A stretch of 64,000 nucleotides of DNA from Tribonema minus (Eukaryota; Sar; Xanthophyceae; Tribonematales; Tribonemataceae). Positions 36,999 to 47,640 of this stretch are shown piece by piece. The DNA lies in NCBI GenBank assembly GCA_017506865.1, contig JAFCMP010000140.1, positions 62,001 through 126,000 of the forward strand, given 5' to 3'. The position numbers were made by a program, and so were the translations under genes. Positions within the stretch are counted from its first letter, which is position 1, and each line of letters begins with the position of its first letter. The notes under the pieces were generated by a model. The model was not told the DNA's origin, made no database searches, and saw only the letters and a program-made list of their open reading frames with translations.

Positions 36999-37996
36999 CA
37001 GGAGCCTTATGCTGCGTGCTTCATGCTCGATGATCATGCTGGTTTGAGGCTGATGGCAGTCTGTGCGTGCCGGGCTGGCGCTGCCCGCAACGGCACACGC
37101 TGCTGGCGGCTCGCGAACAGGCTGTTTCAGTCTGATCGCAAGGGAGGCATTGCTTCCCGTTGGGGCACTTGCAGTCACTTACTGCTGTGCTCAGGTCGTC
37201 CCTGGTGGCGTAGGCGCGCTTGGTACGTGGCGGGCGCGTGCCTGGAGGTACCATACCGTCGTCGCACTTTCCACTTGAAGGTGCGCAGGAGCGGTTTTTG
37301 GCCTGGGCACACGACCTGGCGGCACCACGAAACAACAGGTAAAGGCCAGACAAGAGCTGCTGTCCAAAACACAGGAAACCCAGGTGCAAGTCAACCACTT
37401 GTTGGCTGCCTGGGACGCTCTGCTGTCGCGGCAGCGCAGCAGGGCTGAAAAGGACCTGGCGTGCTGACCGATAGGCGACCGCCTCTTTAGCCACGGCCGG
37501 CACTCTAAGCAGCAATGAGAGGGTCTGGTTGATCCGCGGGAGGGTACCCAGCCACCGATGGGTGCCCTCCTCTGGAAGAGAGGGGGGCTGCCGCCCTCTT
37601 TCTTCCTAGGCCGTGCCTGCGTTCAGCAGCATGCTCTTGTCTGGTTGTACTGCCTGGTCACAGTATGTCAAGCACCAGTAAGGCTGCATACATCGAATAC
37701 CATACCAATTTGCCCGCCTTGCAAGCAGGGAGGCTGACGCAAGTCGTGCAGGTTGTGCTGGGATCCGGTGTTCCGCAGGCTTGTTGTTGCTTGGCGTGCT
37801 GCATCGCTTGTGTAGGTAGTTCCCCCGCGAATGCGGTCTCCACCTTGTCGTGGTGCGGGGGCTTGGAACTGAGCCTTGCCGGTTCAGGTCCACCAAGAGA
37901 GACCAGCGTGTAGTTGGCTTGCATCATCATACACACCGTGGTGCAATGGAAGCACACCAGCGCAATATATGCCCGGGTTCAATTCCTGCCGGTGTG
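36999..37996 (+). repeat. copy 1 of a ~1 kb repeat with tRNA-like 3' end
   Basis: It matches copies at 42950-43992 (inverted) and 44112-45148 over nearly its whole length. Landmarks include GCCGGGCTGGCGCTGCCC, GGCGGCACCACGAAACAACA, CCGCGGGAGGGTACCCAGCC and GTAGTTCCCCCGCGAATGCG. It ends in a tRNA-like unit at 37932-37996. This copy lacks about 45 bp present in the other two just before that unit, and about 9 bp in its anticodon-like arm. A 164-codon open frame runs antisense (37515-37021) but has no domain I know. The family is unclassified. Confidence 0.8.
37932..37996 (+). repeat. tRNA-like unit, shortened (copy 1)
   Basis: Seven-base acceptor halves CACACCG and CGGTGTG pair perfectly. The D-arm GTGC...GCAC and the T-arm with GGTTCAATTCC (a Pol III B box) are present. 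The central arm is missing about nine bases compared with the two other copies, so this one is not a full cloverleaf. Confidence 0.7.
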
Positions 37997-38655
37997 AAGC
38001 TGCTCATACTACACATGTATTTGCTTGACCAACACCTCTTGTGCTTCAATGCTTTATGCGGTGATCGCCACAGCAGTACGCGGTTGCCACACTGTGTTTA
38101 CACTTGTCGATCTACTGTAATGCGTAGCGTTGAATGGTCATGGCCAGGCACAGCGACATCAGGTCCGCGACGACAGGCGTTTACATGGAAGCTCCACACT
38201 AGTGTTTGCGTCTTATGGTTGAATGCTGCACTTGTGCGGGCCTCATCAGCGAATGTGACCACCATGTCATCATTGTGGCTGCTCAACAGCCTGCGACTGA
38301 AACGCACAACTTGATGGGAACAGCATGTCCCCAAGCAAGGCATTTCGAAATCTGACCCACTGCATGCTTGTTTTTGCCCCCCCCCCGATCCCCTCGATGC
38401 CATAGTACAGGCATTTTGTGCAGAGAAGCGACAATTGTTCAGACCCCGGCTCGTCCACCCACACGCGCGCATACCTCACCATACCCCCCCTCTTCTGCTC
38501 ACCCGTTGCCCGTTTCAGCGCGCATGAGGCCTTCAAAGAACAGACGCTACCCATACCCAGTTTTTGAAAGCAGTGTGGTAGCTCCGCGTGTCCCCCACAC
38601 TTGAAAGGGGCTGAGCAGTGACAAGTGGGAACGTCACCTACCTTGCCTGCATCAG

Positions 38656-39228
38656 GCGCGCCGGGGAGACCCTCGGCGGCGAGTACTATTACGGTGGCGT
38701 CCTGCAATCCATCTACAAGCGCACGCCCCTCGGAGGTCGCGCTGCCCACCCCATACGCCACTCCCCGCCCCCCCGCCCCCCGGGGCCCGCAGGAGCGCGT
38801 CAGGTGCGCCATCGAGACCTTCGGCGGCGAGAACTATTACGGTAGCGTCCTGCGATCCATCTATAAAAGCATGCCCCTCGAAGGGCGCTGCCACTCCCCC
38901 CCCCCCCCCCCCCCCCCATGACTGCCCCCCCCCCCCCCCCCGCGCGCAGGAGCGCGTCAGGCGCCGTGGAGTCCCTCGGCGGCGAGTACTCCCCCGGCCT
39001 CACGCACGCGACCACGCACCTCCTCTCGCGCGCCGCCGCCGGCGACATGTACGCCATCGCCACGTCGCGCCCCGCCGCGATCGCCATCGCAACGCCCGAC
39101 TGGGCGCTGCGCTGCGCCGCGGCGCGCGCGCGCCTGCCCGCCGCGGACTTCGCGCTGCCGCCCTTCGCGGGCGTGCACGCGTGCTGCAGCGGCCCGCCGG
39201 CGGCGCGGCGCGCGGCGGTCAAATGTTA
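38656..39228 (+). pseudogene. broken tandem copies of a TopBP1-like BRCT1-2 exon
   Basis: From 38950 to 39221 the sequence is almost identical to the start of BRCT gene exon 2 (from 25407): EYSPGLTHATTHLL, AIAIATPDWALRCAAARAR, LPAADFALPPFAGVHACC. The similarity stops abruptly at 39221 and an in-frame stop follows. A two-base difference near the start shifts the frame relative to the acceptor. Two shorter, more diverged copies of the exon's first 40-50 bases precede it, at about 38656 and 38792, each followed by a C-rich tract. No upstream exon 1 equivalent is evident. I read it as a duplicated exon fragment that has itself undergone tandem edge duplication, not a working gene. Confidence 0.85.
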
Positions 39229-40239
39229 GTCGGGCGTTAAACTTTTTGGTGGTGAATGGCACATGAGTCGAGTAAGAAAACAGTCGAGTACTGCTCATGA
39301 TATGCCCTCTGAAAGCCGTACGAGTGTTTCTTGGAGTTATGCACCTGCCCTTGGGGAAATTTCTTCGTCGACATGTTGTGCATGTAGTCAATGGTCACTC
39401 CCGTGCTTCGCACAAGGCGCCTCCAGCGCCTCTGCTTCCTCTGCTGCTATGCAGTGGCAACAGTGTGCCCTGCCAGCGTACTAGTAACTTCCAATCGAAT
39501 AAAGTGAGCATTGTATTTTTTATTGATTCTCGCTCAGGGCGCGAAAAGCATTGTACTATATTTGTTGGTTTATTCCGTGCCTACGCGCGCGGGATCCTAG
39601 CTCGTTAACGAGGGTTAGAGTTAGCCGCCAGAGTAGTTTGGGGCGAGCGCATCGCGGTGGCTACGTATACGCGCAGGGAGTTAGGGCTACCGTAAGACTA
39701 CGGTAAGAGTCAGGATTAGCTGAAGGTTAGGTCTGACGCAAGGGGCTTGCGATGAACTGATTGCACTGACGTTCACAAAGAGTCCCGACCTGCGCCCACG
39801 GTATCATGCTGTCGGCGCTGGTGCGGATTTATGTCTACGTACGAAAGTAATTGTTTCATTGCATGCGCATTAAGCAGCATTCCGACGTGGAGATTATGTA
39901 TATATGGTCCATATGTATGTGAGTTACCGTCCTAACAAAGTCAAGCGAGCTGAGGCGTGCGTGCAACGCGCCGCTGCCGCCCGCGGCATCACAGTGTTTA
40001 CACCCCCGTCGTTGACAGCAAGCCAACCATATTGCTGGCTGTCGTAGCTGATGCGCAGCACGGCTGTTGCGTAAGCCAGCACATAACACGCTGCGCAATG
40101 CACTCTTGCTCCATCGGCGACGTTCCACTTCGACCGGGACCACATAAAGTTCCGGTAGCGCCTGCAGCTCCGTCCCCCCCAAACATTCCTCATGCATTTG
40201 ACGGCAGATCCAGCGCGCGCGAGACACTCCAGATTAGTG

Positions 40240-40735
40240 GTTGCAGCAATCGTGAGTGCCATCAGGCCCCATATTATTGCCATAGCAGGTGGGTCATGCA
40301 AAGCTGCTGCTGCTGCTGGTAAGTCCATAAAGCTAATCGCGCTCCAGCCCCCAGCTGCATGCAATACTCCCAATGAGTAACCGTTGCAATCATGGGCGCC
40401 AGCATCAGGCCCCAGGATAGGGCCTCTGCACGCAGGCGCGAAAAAAGCTGCTGCTGCCAGCACTTCCATGAGCGTGCGCCAGCCCCTGAATCCGTCCTCT
40501 GCTGCTGACTCTGCTTCCGTTGGCGCTGCTGCTGCTGCTGATGTTGCTGCTGCTGCTGCTAATGCTGCTGCTGGCGCTGCTGCTACTGCTGGCGCTGATG
40601 CCCTGCTACTGCTGCTGCTGCGGCTCCACCCGCGCGCTCCAGCCCTTCACTCCGTCCTCCGCATGTAGGCAACACTCCGAGGTGCACATGTAGCAATCGT
40701 GGGCACCATTAGGTCCCAGAAATGTGCCTTTGCAT
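40240..40735. repeat. diverged tandem repeat with GCT microsatellite
   Basis: Units near 40240, 40383 and 40689 share GTTGCAATC/GTAGCAATC, then GGGCGCC/GGGCACC and CATCAGGCCCC/CATTAGGTCCC. From about 40520 to 40625 there is an imperfect GCT/GCTGAT repeat. Confidence 0.7.
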
Positions 40736-42209
40736 GACGCTGGAGGAAGCCATATTGCTGCTGCTGGGAACACCAGACGCTCGCTCCTGTGCTTGCCGTA
40801 GGCTGACATGACAACCACGCCACCTTCAACGAGCTGCCACCGCGCCGCACAGGATAGTAATCGTGTCCTCCGACCTGTATACCTAAATGCAAAGTGCCTG
40901 CACCTCGACAGCACCGCCGCCGCCTACGCCTCCTCGCCAAAGTAGTAACGAGCGTACGATGAAAAGCGACTCAGCTGCCTCGAGCTGATGCTGATGATCT
41001 CTGCCGTCGTGTACAGATGCAGCTGCAGAGACAGCTCCGCTGGCGCTTAAGGTGTGCATCCCCATCATCCCTCGCGTGGAAGGCAGCGTGCAGAGTGCCC
41101 CTGCGAGGGAGATGGGGGCCGAGCAAGCGATGGCGACACGTGTCAAAATGCCACGCGTCACCCAGTGAATCTGTCTGAGAAAGCTCTCCACGTGGCAGCA
41201 CGCGATGAGCCGCCGTTGGCTGGTCACAGTTGCAGAATTCATGCAAATGCGCCAATCATGCCACATTTAACCCCCTTGGTTTTCATTATGTTGTGAAGCA
41301 TTTGCGCACAATTGCAAAAGCCAAATGTGCATTCATTATTTACACTCCACACCTGCTGAGACAAGAGTATTTACAGGAGCACAGCTCCTCAAGGACGCTA
41401 GGGCAACTCCCTTAAACCCTCAATGCTTGCATTTGAGTGGCCCCTACAAGCAGCACATCCGCACCGTTGATCAGAGGCCAGACATCCACATGACACTTGT
41501 GAGCAGTGCGATAGACCCAACAAGCTATGCACACCTAGCACTTGCTGCAAAACAGTTGTTGCACCTTGCAAGCTGACATGCATCCCAAGTGCAAGCCAAG
41601 CAGCACGGTGTGTGCCGCCGCCCAGGCAAGCAAGCCTTGGCGCATGTGCGCAGCGTGGCGCCCACTACCGGCCACAGGAGGCTGCGAAGAGCGGAAGCTT
41701 GCGCGCGCGTTGCAGACACATCGTGCAGAGTGCAAGCGCAGCACCGCCGCCAGGTGCCGGGGCAGCGATGTGCGCAGCGCTGCGGACGCGCGCCGCAGCT
41801 GCATGACGCGTTGCCGATGGGCAAAGCACTGATGCACGCCATATGTATGTGCAGCACCGCACCTGCACACTGCCACCAGGTTTCACGTGCGGTATTGCGT
41901 TTGCGTGTCAGTACCAGTCCAAAGGCAGCGACACGTAACACGTGAGCCCCTTCCCCCCCTCCCCCCCCCCCCCCCTGTGCGTCCACGGGCGGCTGCAAGA
42001 CTGCATTAGCAGTAAAGAGCACCTGCACGTCCGCAGCTACACAAGGTGACAGTGCATGTGCGCGCCACCGGCACCTCCATGAAAAGCCATCCATATGCGC
42101 GCCGCCGCTGCTTCAATGGGGGCATGGTGATGCATGTGCGCATCGCCGCTAGCGCATGTGGGCGGATGCGCCACAACTGCGCTGTTTCACCGCCGCCTCA
42201 AGCTATGCG

Positions 42210-42665
42210 TCACCTCTAAGTAGTGACGCGCAGGCATGCCACGAGCAGCTCCGGCAGCATATCTGCGCAAGCTGTCAAGTGACTGGAACAGAGAGCGGGC
42301 CTTTTAACAGATGTCAGAAGAGCACGCCAGCTATGCTGCAATGCATGATTGCCGGCCTGTGGGAGCGCAAAATGCAGCAGCTCGCCTGAGACGTCAGTGC
42401 AGGCGCACAACACTTCCAGTCCAGCAGCCTCCGACAGCAGCACCTGCTCCGCGCTGGCTGCGCCTCCAGCAGGAGCACCTCCCTGCGCAGCAGCTTCCAC
42501 AGCGCATCCGCACGCGCATATGCCATTTTTCTCCTTTTCGATCATTGCCAGCGCTTGATGTTCTCCCTGGCATCAAAGCCGTAGCGTGGCGTCAGCTCCT
42601 TGAGCGATGCCGCGCTGCCCGGCAACATCCAGTTGTGAGCTGCTGCTCGGACCGTCTTTTCTGCA
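42210..42665 (-). pseudogene. possible decayed host exon
   Basis: On minus, after a TTTGCAG-type acceptor near 42655, one frame reads SLKELTPRYGFDARENIKRW and, after a single in-frame TGA at 42542-42544, continues MAYARADALWKLLRREVLLL. A second frame further on gives LLHFALPQAGNHALQHSWRA. These do not look like GC shadows. I do not recognise the protein and cannot place splice sites that remove the stop, so it is either a relic or an exon set I have misread. Confidence 0.3.
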
Positions 42666-42949
42666 AAGCTGGTGCAACTTCATGTGAGGCAATATTTGAA
42701 GCATTGCTAACATCTGCTGCCTGAGAAGCGGTACAGGAAACAAAGCACCTGTTGAGGTCAAAACAATGCCACCTTGCTTGCAATCACGCGTAAAGTGAGG
42801 ACTCATGAGCGTCTGCCATAAGACGCATCAGCTTGATGAAGTGTGAACACAGTGTGGCACTACTGTAGCATAGAAACTTCCTGGTGGCCAAAGGTTCCAA
42901 CATCTTTTAGCGCCAAGCTGATGGCGTTGCGGGCCATGGTGGGCAGCTT

Positions 42950-43023
42950 CACACCGGCAGGAATTGAACCCGCATCTCCAGTGCATGTACTGCTCTGGTG
43001 TGCTTCCATTGCACCACGGTGTG
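42950..43023 (-). repeat. tRNA-like unit (copy 2)
   Basis: 74 nt: CACACCG/CGGTGTG acceptor (7 bp), TG, D-arm GTGC-AATGGAA-GCAC, a 21-nt central arm with CCAG/CTGG ends, AGAT, and T-arm GCGGG-TTCAATT-CCTGC. The A box (TGGTGCAATGG) and B box fit Pol III promoters. The central loop lacks U33 and is four bases too long for a normal anticodon arm, so I do not assign an amino acid. Confidence 0.75.
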
Positions 43024-45074
43024 TATGATGATGCAAGCCAACTAGATGCGTACTTGTGGTGGTGTTTACATTCATACATTAAAGTCAAGGTCTCTCTTGG
43101 TGGACCTGAACCGGCAAGGCTCAGTTCCAAGCCCCCGCACCACGACAAGGTGGAGACCGCATTCGCGGGGGAACTACCTACACAAGCGATGCAGCACGCC
43201 AAGCAACAACAAGCCTGCGGAACATCGAATCCCAGCAAAATCTGCATGACTTGCGTCAGCTTCCCTGCTTGCAAGGCGCGCAGATTGCTCTGGGATTCAG
43301 TGTAAGCAGCCTTACTGGTGCTTGACGCACTGCGACCAGGCAGTACGACCAGACAAGAGCATGCTGCTAACCACAGGCACGGCCGAGGAAGAAAGAGGGC
43401 GGCAGTGCCCCTCTCTTCCAGAGGAGGGCACCCATCGGTGGTTGGGTACCCTCCCGCGGATCGACCAGACCCTCTCATTGCTGCTTAGAGTGCCGGCCGT
43501 GGCTAAAGAGGCATCGCCTATCGGTCAGCACGACAGGTCCTTTTCCGCCCTGCTGCGCTCCCGCGACAGCAGGGCGTCCCAGGCAGCCAACAAGTGGTTG
43601 ACTTGGTTAAGCCTGAAAATCCTGTTTTTAAACAGCAGCTCTTGTCTGGCCTTCACCTGTTGTTTCGTGGTGCCGCCAAGTCGTGTGCCCAGGCCAGAAA
43701 CCCCTGCGCACTTTCAAGTGGAAGGTCTGTGACGGTGTGGTACCTCCAGGCACGCGCCCGCCACAGACCAAGCGCGCCTACGCCACCAGGGACGGCCTGA
43801 GCACAGCAGTAAGTGACTGCAAGTGCCCCAACGGGAAGCAATGCCTCCCTTTTGCGATCAGACAAACAGCCTGTTCGCGAGCCGCCAGCAGTGAGTGTCG
43901 TTGGGGGCAGCGCCACTCCGACACGCACAGTCTGCCATCGGCCTCGTACTAGCACGATCATGTAGCATGAAGCATGCAGCATGAGGCTCCTGTGGTAGAG
44001 GCGCGCTGAGGTTTCAGCTAGGTAGGTAGGAGGCACAGTTTTCACAGTTGAAGTTGGGTAAGGAACTTCACGCGACTTCGTTTTGTTTACAAAGACCTCG
44101 GGCTACGAAACCAGGAGGCTCATGCTGCATGCTTCATGCTACATGATCATGCTGGTATGAGGCTGATGGCAGTCTGTGCGTGCCGGGCTGGCGCTGCCCA
44201 CAACGGCACACACTGCTGGCGGCTCGCAAAAACACGGCTGTTTCAGCCTGATTGGGAGGCACCTGCTACCCACTGGGGCAATGGCGGTCTCTGCTGCTGT
44301 GCTCAGGCCGTCCCTGGTGGCGCAGGCGCGCTTGGTTTGTGGCGGGCGCGTGTCTGGAGGTACCACACCGTCATCGCACCTTCCACTTGAAAGCGCGCAG
44401 CGGTTTCTGGCCTGGGCACACGACTTGGCGGCACCACGAAACAACAGGTAAAGGCCAGACAAGAGCTGCTGTCAAAACACAGGATCCCAGGTGCAAGTCA
44501 ACCACTTATTGGCTGCCTGGGACGCCCTGCTGTCGCGGCGGCGCAGCAGGGCTGAAAAGGAATTGTTGTGCTGCCAACAGGCGACCGCCTCTTTAGCCAC
44601 GGCCGGCACTCTCAGCAGCAATGAGAGGGTCTAGATGATCCGCGGGAGGGTACCCAGCCACCAGTGGGTGCCCTCCTCTGGAAGAGAGGGGGACAGCCGC
44701 CCTCGCTTTTCCAGGGCCTGCCTGTGTTTAGCAGCATGCTCTTGTCTGGTCGTACTGCCTGGCCGCAGTGCGTCAAGCACCAGTAAGGCTGAGTACATTG
44801 CATCTCTTACCAATCTGCCCGCGTTGCAATCAAGGAGGCTGACGCAAAGCGTGCAGATTGTGCTGGGATTCGGTGTTCCGCAGACTCGTTGATGCTTGGC
44901 GTGCTGCATCGCTTGTGTAGGTAGTTCCCCCGCGAATGCGGTCTCCACCTTGTCGTGGTGCGGGGGCTTGGAACTGAGCCTTGCCGGTTCAGGTCCACCA
45001 AGAGAGACCTTGACTTTATCGTATGAATGTAAACACCACCACAAGTATGCATCTAGTTGGCTTGCATCATCATA

Positions 45075-45148
45075 CACACCGTGGTGCAATGGGAGCACAC
45101 CAGCGCAGTACATGCCCTGGAGATGCGGGTTCAATTCCTGCCGGTGTG
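45075..45148 (+). repeat. tRNA-like unit (copy 3)
   Basis: Same 74-nt design as copy 2: perfect 7-bp acceptor, D-arm GTGC-AATGGGA-GCAC and an intact T-arm. The central arm differs by two bases but keeps CCAG...CTGG. Similarity between copies stops a few bases after the unit (GTGTGAAG), so it marks one end of the repeat. Confidence 0.75.
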
Positions 45149-46972
45149 AAGTTATTCCCAACAACATATGGTGTTACAACAAGAGGGCCCTTGCTGCAAT
45201 TCAGAACAGCATTGCCACCCACAAACAACCATTACCAGATGGCCATGCTGCATAGCCATGCTGCACGCGCATTTGCTTACTCTTCTGGTATGTGTATCTG
45301 GCAGTTGCCTTCAAAGCGTGTGCTGCACAGAAGTGACGATGACCAGCATATTTTCTAGTGTCATCTTCTTTCTGCTTTTTGCAACAAAGCAGGCGGGGGG
45401 CCGGCGCTCCCCCTGATGTGTGCCGACGTAACGTTGGTTCAAACGCTGCTGTCCATGGGCATGAAGCGCACCGGAGTCTGACATCATAGCGCGCACAAGT
45501 GCAATCTGCATTACCGTAGTCGGTCCACAGACACTTGCTGTCCATGCGTGCAAATGCATACGGTACGGCAACTACGGGCAGGGCACCCGCTGTGTTGCCG
45601 CTCCTGTCTCGGCTTTGCCACCTAGTAGAAGGCCGGCGAATGATCACACTGCCACTGGTCTCTGATGTTTTCGAAGTATAATGGTTCTCTTGTGCATCTC
45701 ATGCAGCGTGCTGCTGATGGGACTGATGAAGCGCTGTGCTTTTATATAGACGTTGACTTGTACAGACTTGTGCCTGTTCGGGGCTTGTTGAGCACGAGAT
45801 GATAGCCTAATCGGTCGCAGGGCATGCATGTAGTATCTCATGGCACCTGCCTCGAGCTGTAGCGTGGTCCGCGCGCGCTTCAATGGTTACACGCCGCCCA
45901 AGCATGCTCTCGCTGTTTTCAGTCAAAGCTGCTGCGAAAACGCGCCACTAATACGACCAGCAAGATGTCGCAGAGCTTCAGATGGACGCATGCTGGTGAT
46001 GCTCACTGCCGTTACACGTGTGTTGCCACAAATACGCTGGCCTGCAAAACTGAGGACATCGCAGGCCGGCATCAAACAACACACACACGCAAACACTAAA
46101 AGACTCATGGTGCATACTGGATGCTTCAGTGATTACGTTGTGGCAGCAGCTGATTGTGTGTCTGCACGCCCGGCCGAACCACCGCTTGTGGTGCACTGCA
46201 GGTGGCAACAGACAATGTGCGTGGATGATCATGAGCGCAAATCGCAATGCCACAAGGCCAATCCAGAATCATGCCTAGAGTCGCAAGGCCTGATGGTCTA
46301 TGCCAACGTCACAGGCAGCGGCTGCAGCGGCGTTTTAGATGGGCGCAGCGGCTCTGAAGCCCATCTGTCACAGCGCTGGGCGCGCGTCCCGCAGAGCTGC
46401 AGGCGCTGTTGAGCATCACCACGAGGCGCACGCAAGGCGTGGCCACGACAACACTGCAGCCATGTGCACTCCTCCGTCGACAGGACACGTCTAGCACACT
46501 CCTGCCCGCACTGTGCAGCGTGCTGAGCGCTGCCATTAACGCAACTGCGCAGACGCGCTACATGCTACAAGCATCCCGTGACGCATAGATGTGGCCGTGG
46601 CCGCTCTGAGGTGGTGGCGTCTGCGGCGTTACAAGGGTGTGCTGAGTGTGCGACCATGCGTGCCAGCTACGCAGCTAGACCCGTGCTGCAGTGGGAGATG
46701 GCTGCGGAACTGAAGGCGTGGGAAAAGCATGCGCGCGCTTCACCGCTTTGCATATGACTGCTGCAGCGCGGCTCAGTATACGATGCGCGGCGCACAAGCC
46801 GCTGCACCCATGCATAGTCTACCCCCAGCAATTGCTTGAACGGCCGTTTCTGCCGCCGCGTCCGGCGCCTCCGCCGCTGCATGGCCGTAGTACTTGGCGT
46901 GAGCTGCATGCATGTACGGCAATGCAGTTCTGCTGCTGTGGATCACGTTGTTGCTGATCCGCCAGCGACTAG
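45149..46972. other. intergenic region, no supported gene
   Basis: Mixed composition. A 190-codon plus-strand frame (45840-46412) has no domain, no signal peptide and no splice support. I see no repeat of note. Confidence 0.4.
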
Positions 46973-47275
46973 GTTCTGACCCTCAGCCCTGTGAGCTGTG
47001 CGCAGTGGTTCATCGCTGATGCCGCTGCCAATGGTCGCCCTGTGAGCCATCCGGCCGGCGCCAGGCGGTTGAGCGACGACGCTGCTGCTGAGCAGTGCGC
47101 TGACGTGATGTCAGGGGTGGCAGGGGTGTTGGCAGCGGGGGTGCCCAGAGTCCCGCTGACCCTTACCCTAGACGAAGCGCACGTGGGCGCTGAGACACAG
47201 GTCCTCGTCGCCAGCACTGCGGCCCGCATTGCCATCTCATGGCGGTATAGCCCGCCGCAGCCGACTTTAGGTTAG
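46973..47275 (+). CDS. possible terminal exon of an unrecognised gene
   Basis: After an AG at 46971-46972 the frame stays open for 100 codons to TAG 47273-47275, reading ...SCAQWFIADAAANGRPVSHP and later VPLTLTLDEAHVGAETQVLV. Residue use is balanced and unlike the Ala/Arg shadows, and it lacks an initiating ATG, so it would be a 3' exon. No family is recognised and no upstream exon was found. It converges on NELF-C/D. Confidence 0.3.
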   Translation, partial: VLTLSPVSCAQWFIADAAANGRPVSHPAGARRLSDDAAAEQCADVMSGVAGVLAAGVPRVPLTLTLDEAHVGAETQVLVASTAARIAISWRYSPPQPTLG

Positions 47276-47449
47276 GTGCGGAGCACTGACACAGCTCGCG
47301 GCCTCGGCAGCGCGCCACTTCTCAGCCCTGGCCACGTCCCGACACCGCAAGCTCAAATTGACCTTCAAACGCGCAATGTAGCAGCGCACTCGCAGGCGTC
47401 CACGGCCGCGCCACACTCCTCCGTGTCACGGCGCCCCGAGCAACTGGGA

Positions 47450-47640
47450 GGCGCAGTCGACCTCAAGCACGTCTCAGTCGCAGCGTTCCAGAGAAACGCA
47501 AGGCTCAGTTATTGAGAGCGGGTCTCAGTCACGGCGTTTCCGTTGAAGCGGAGGGCTCACTTGACCTTGAGGCCAGTCGACCTTGAGAGCACGTCTCAGT
47601 CACGGCGTTTCCGTTGAAACGGAGGGCTCAGTTGACCTTG
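47450..47640. repeat. tandem copies of the NELF-C/D stop region
   Basis: Three units of about 80 bp carry CACGTCTCAGTCRC-GGCGTTTCCGTTGAA...GGAGGGCTCAGTTGACCTTGA in full or part. The right-most unit contains the real stop codon (complement 47628-47630). The others lie in the 3' flank, and one keeps GACCTTGAGG twice. Confidence 0.85.

Larger units (their letters stand above)
37997..42949. other. gene-poor region between repeat copies
   Basis: It holds the broken BRCT exon copies (38656-39228), an AT-richer stretch (39230-39950), a three-unit tandem repeat with a GCT microsatellite (40240-40735), and a C run near 41950-41970. Minus-strand coding relics lie at 42210-42665. I see no complete gene. 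Confidence 0.5.
42950..45148. repeat. large palindrome made of two inverted copies of the ~1 kb repeat
   Basis: Copy 2 (complement 43992-42950) and copy 3 (44112-45148) face away from each other around a spacer of about 119 bp (43993-44111). The inner ends mirror: GATCATGTAGCATGAAGCAT on one side and its complement ATGCTTCATGCTACATGATC on the other. Each outer end is a 74-nt tRNA-like unit. Both copies share the ~45-bp segment that copy 1 lacks. The arms are not identical, with scattered substitutions and small indels, so the duplication is not very recent. It could fold into a long hairpin. Family unknown. Confidence 0.85.

Noticed and set aside
37021-37515. 164-codon frame in the ~1 kb repeat as a transposase or reverse transcriptase
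   Set aside because: I find no catalytic motif, and the equivalent frame is not kept open in the other copies.
45075-45148. Functional tRNA gene
   Set aside because: The acceptor, D and T arms fit, but the central arm is 21 nt and its loop lacks U33, so no anticodon can be assigned. It is also shared with a repeated element.
42950-45148. Long terminal repeat element
   Set aside because: The arms are inverted, not direct, the spacer is about 119 bp, and no polymerase or structural gene lies between them.
45840-46412. 190-codon plus-strand frame
   Set aside because: Residue composition looks random, with no motif, and it overlaps other short frames.
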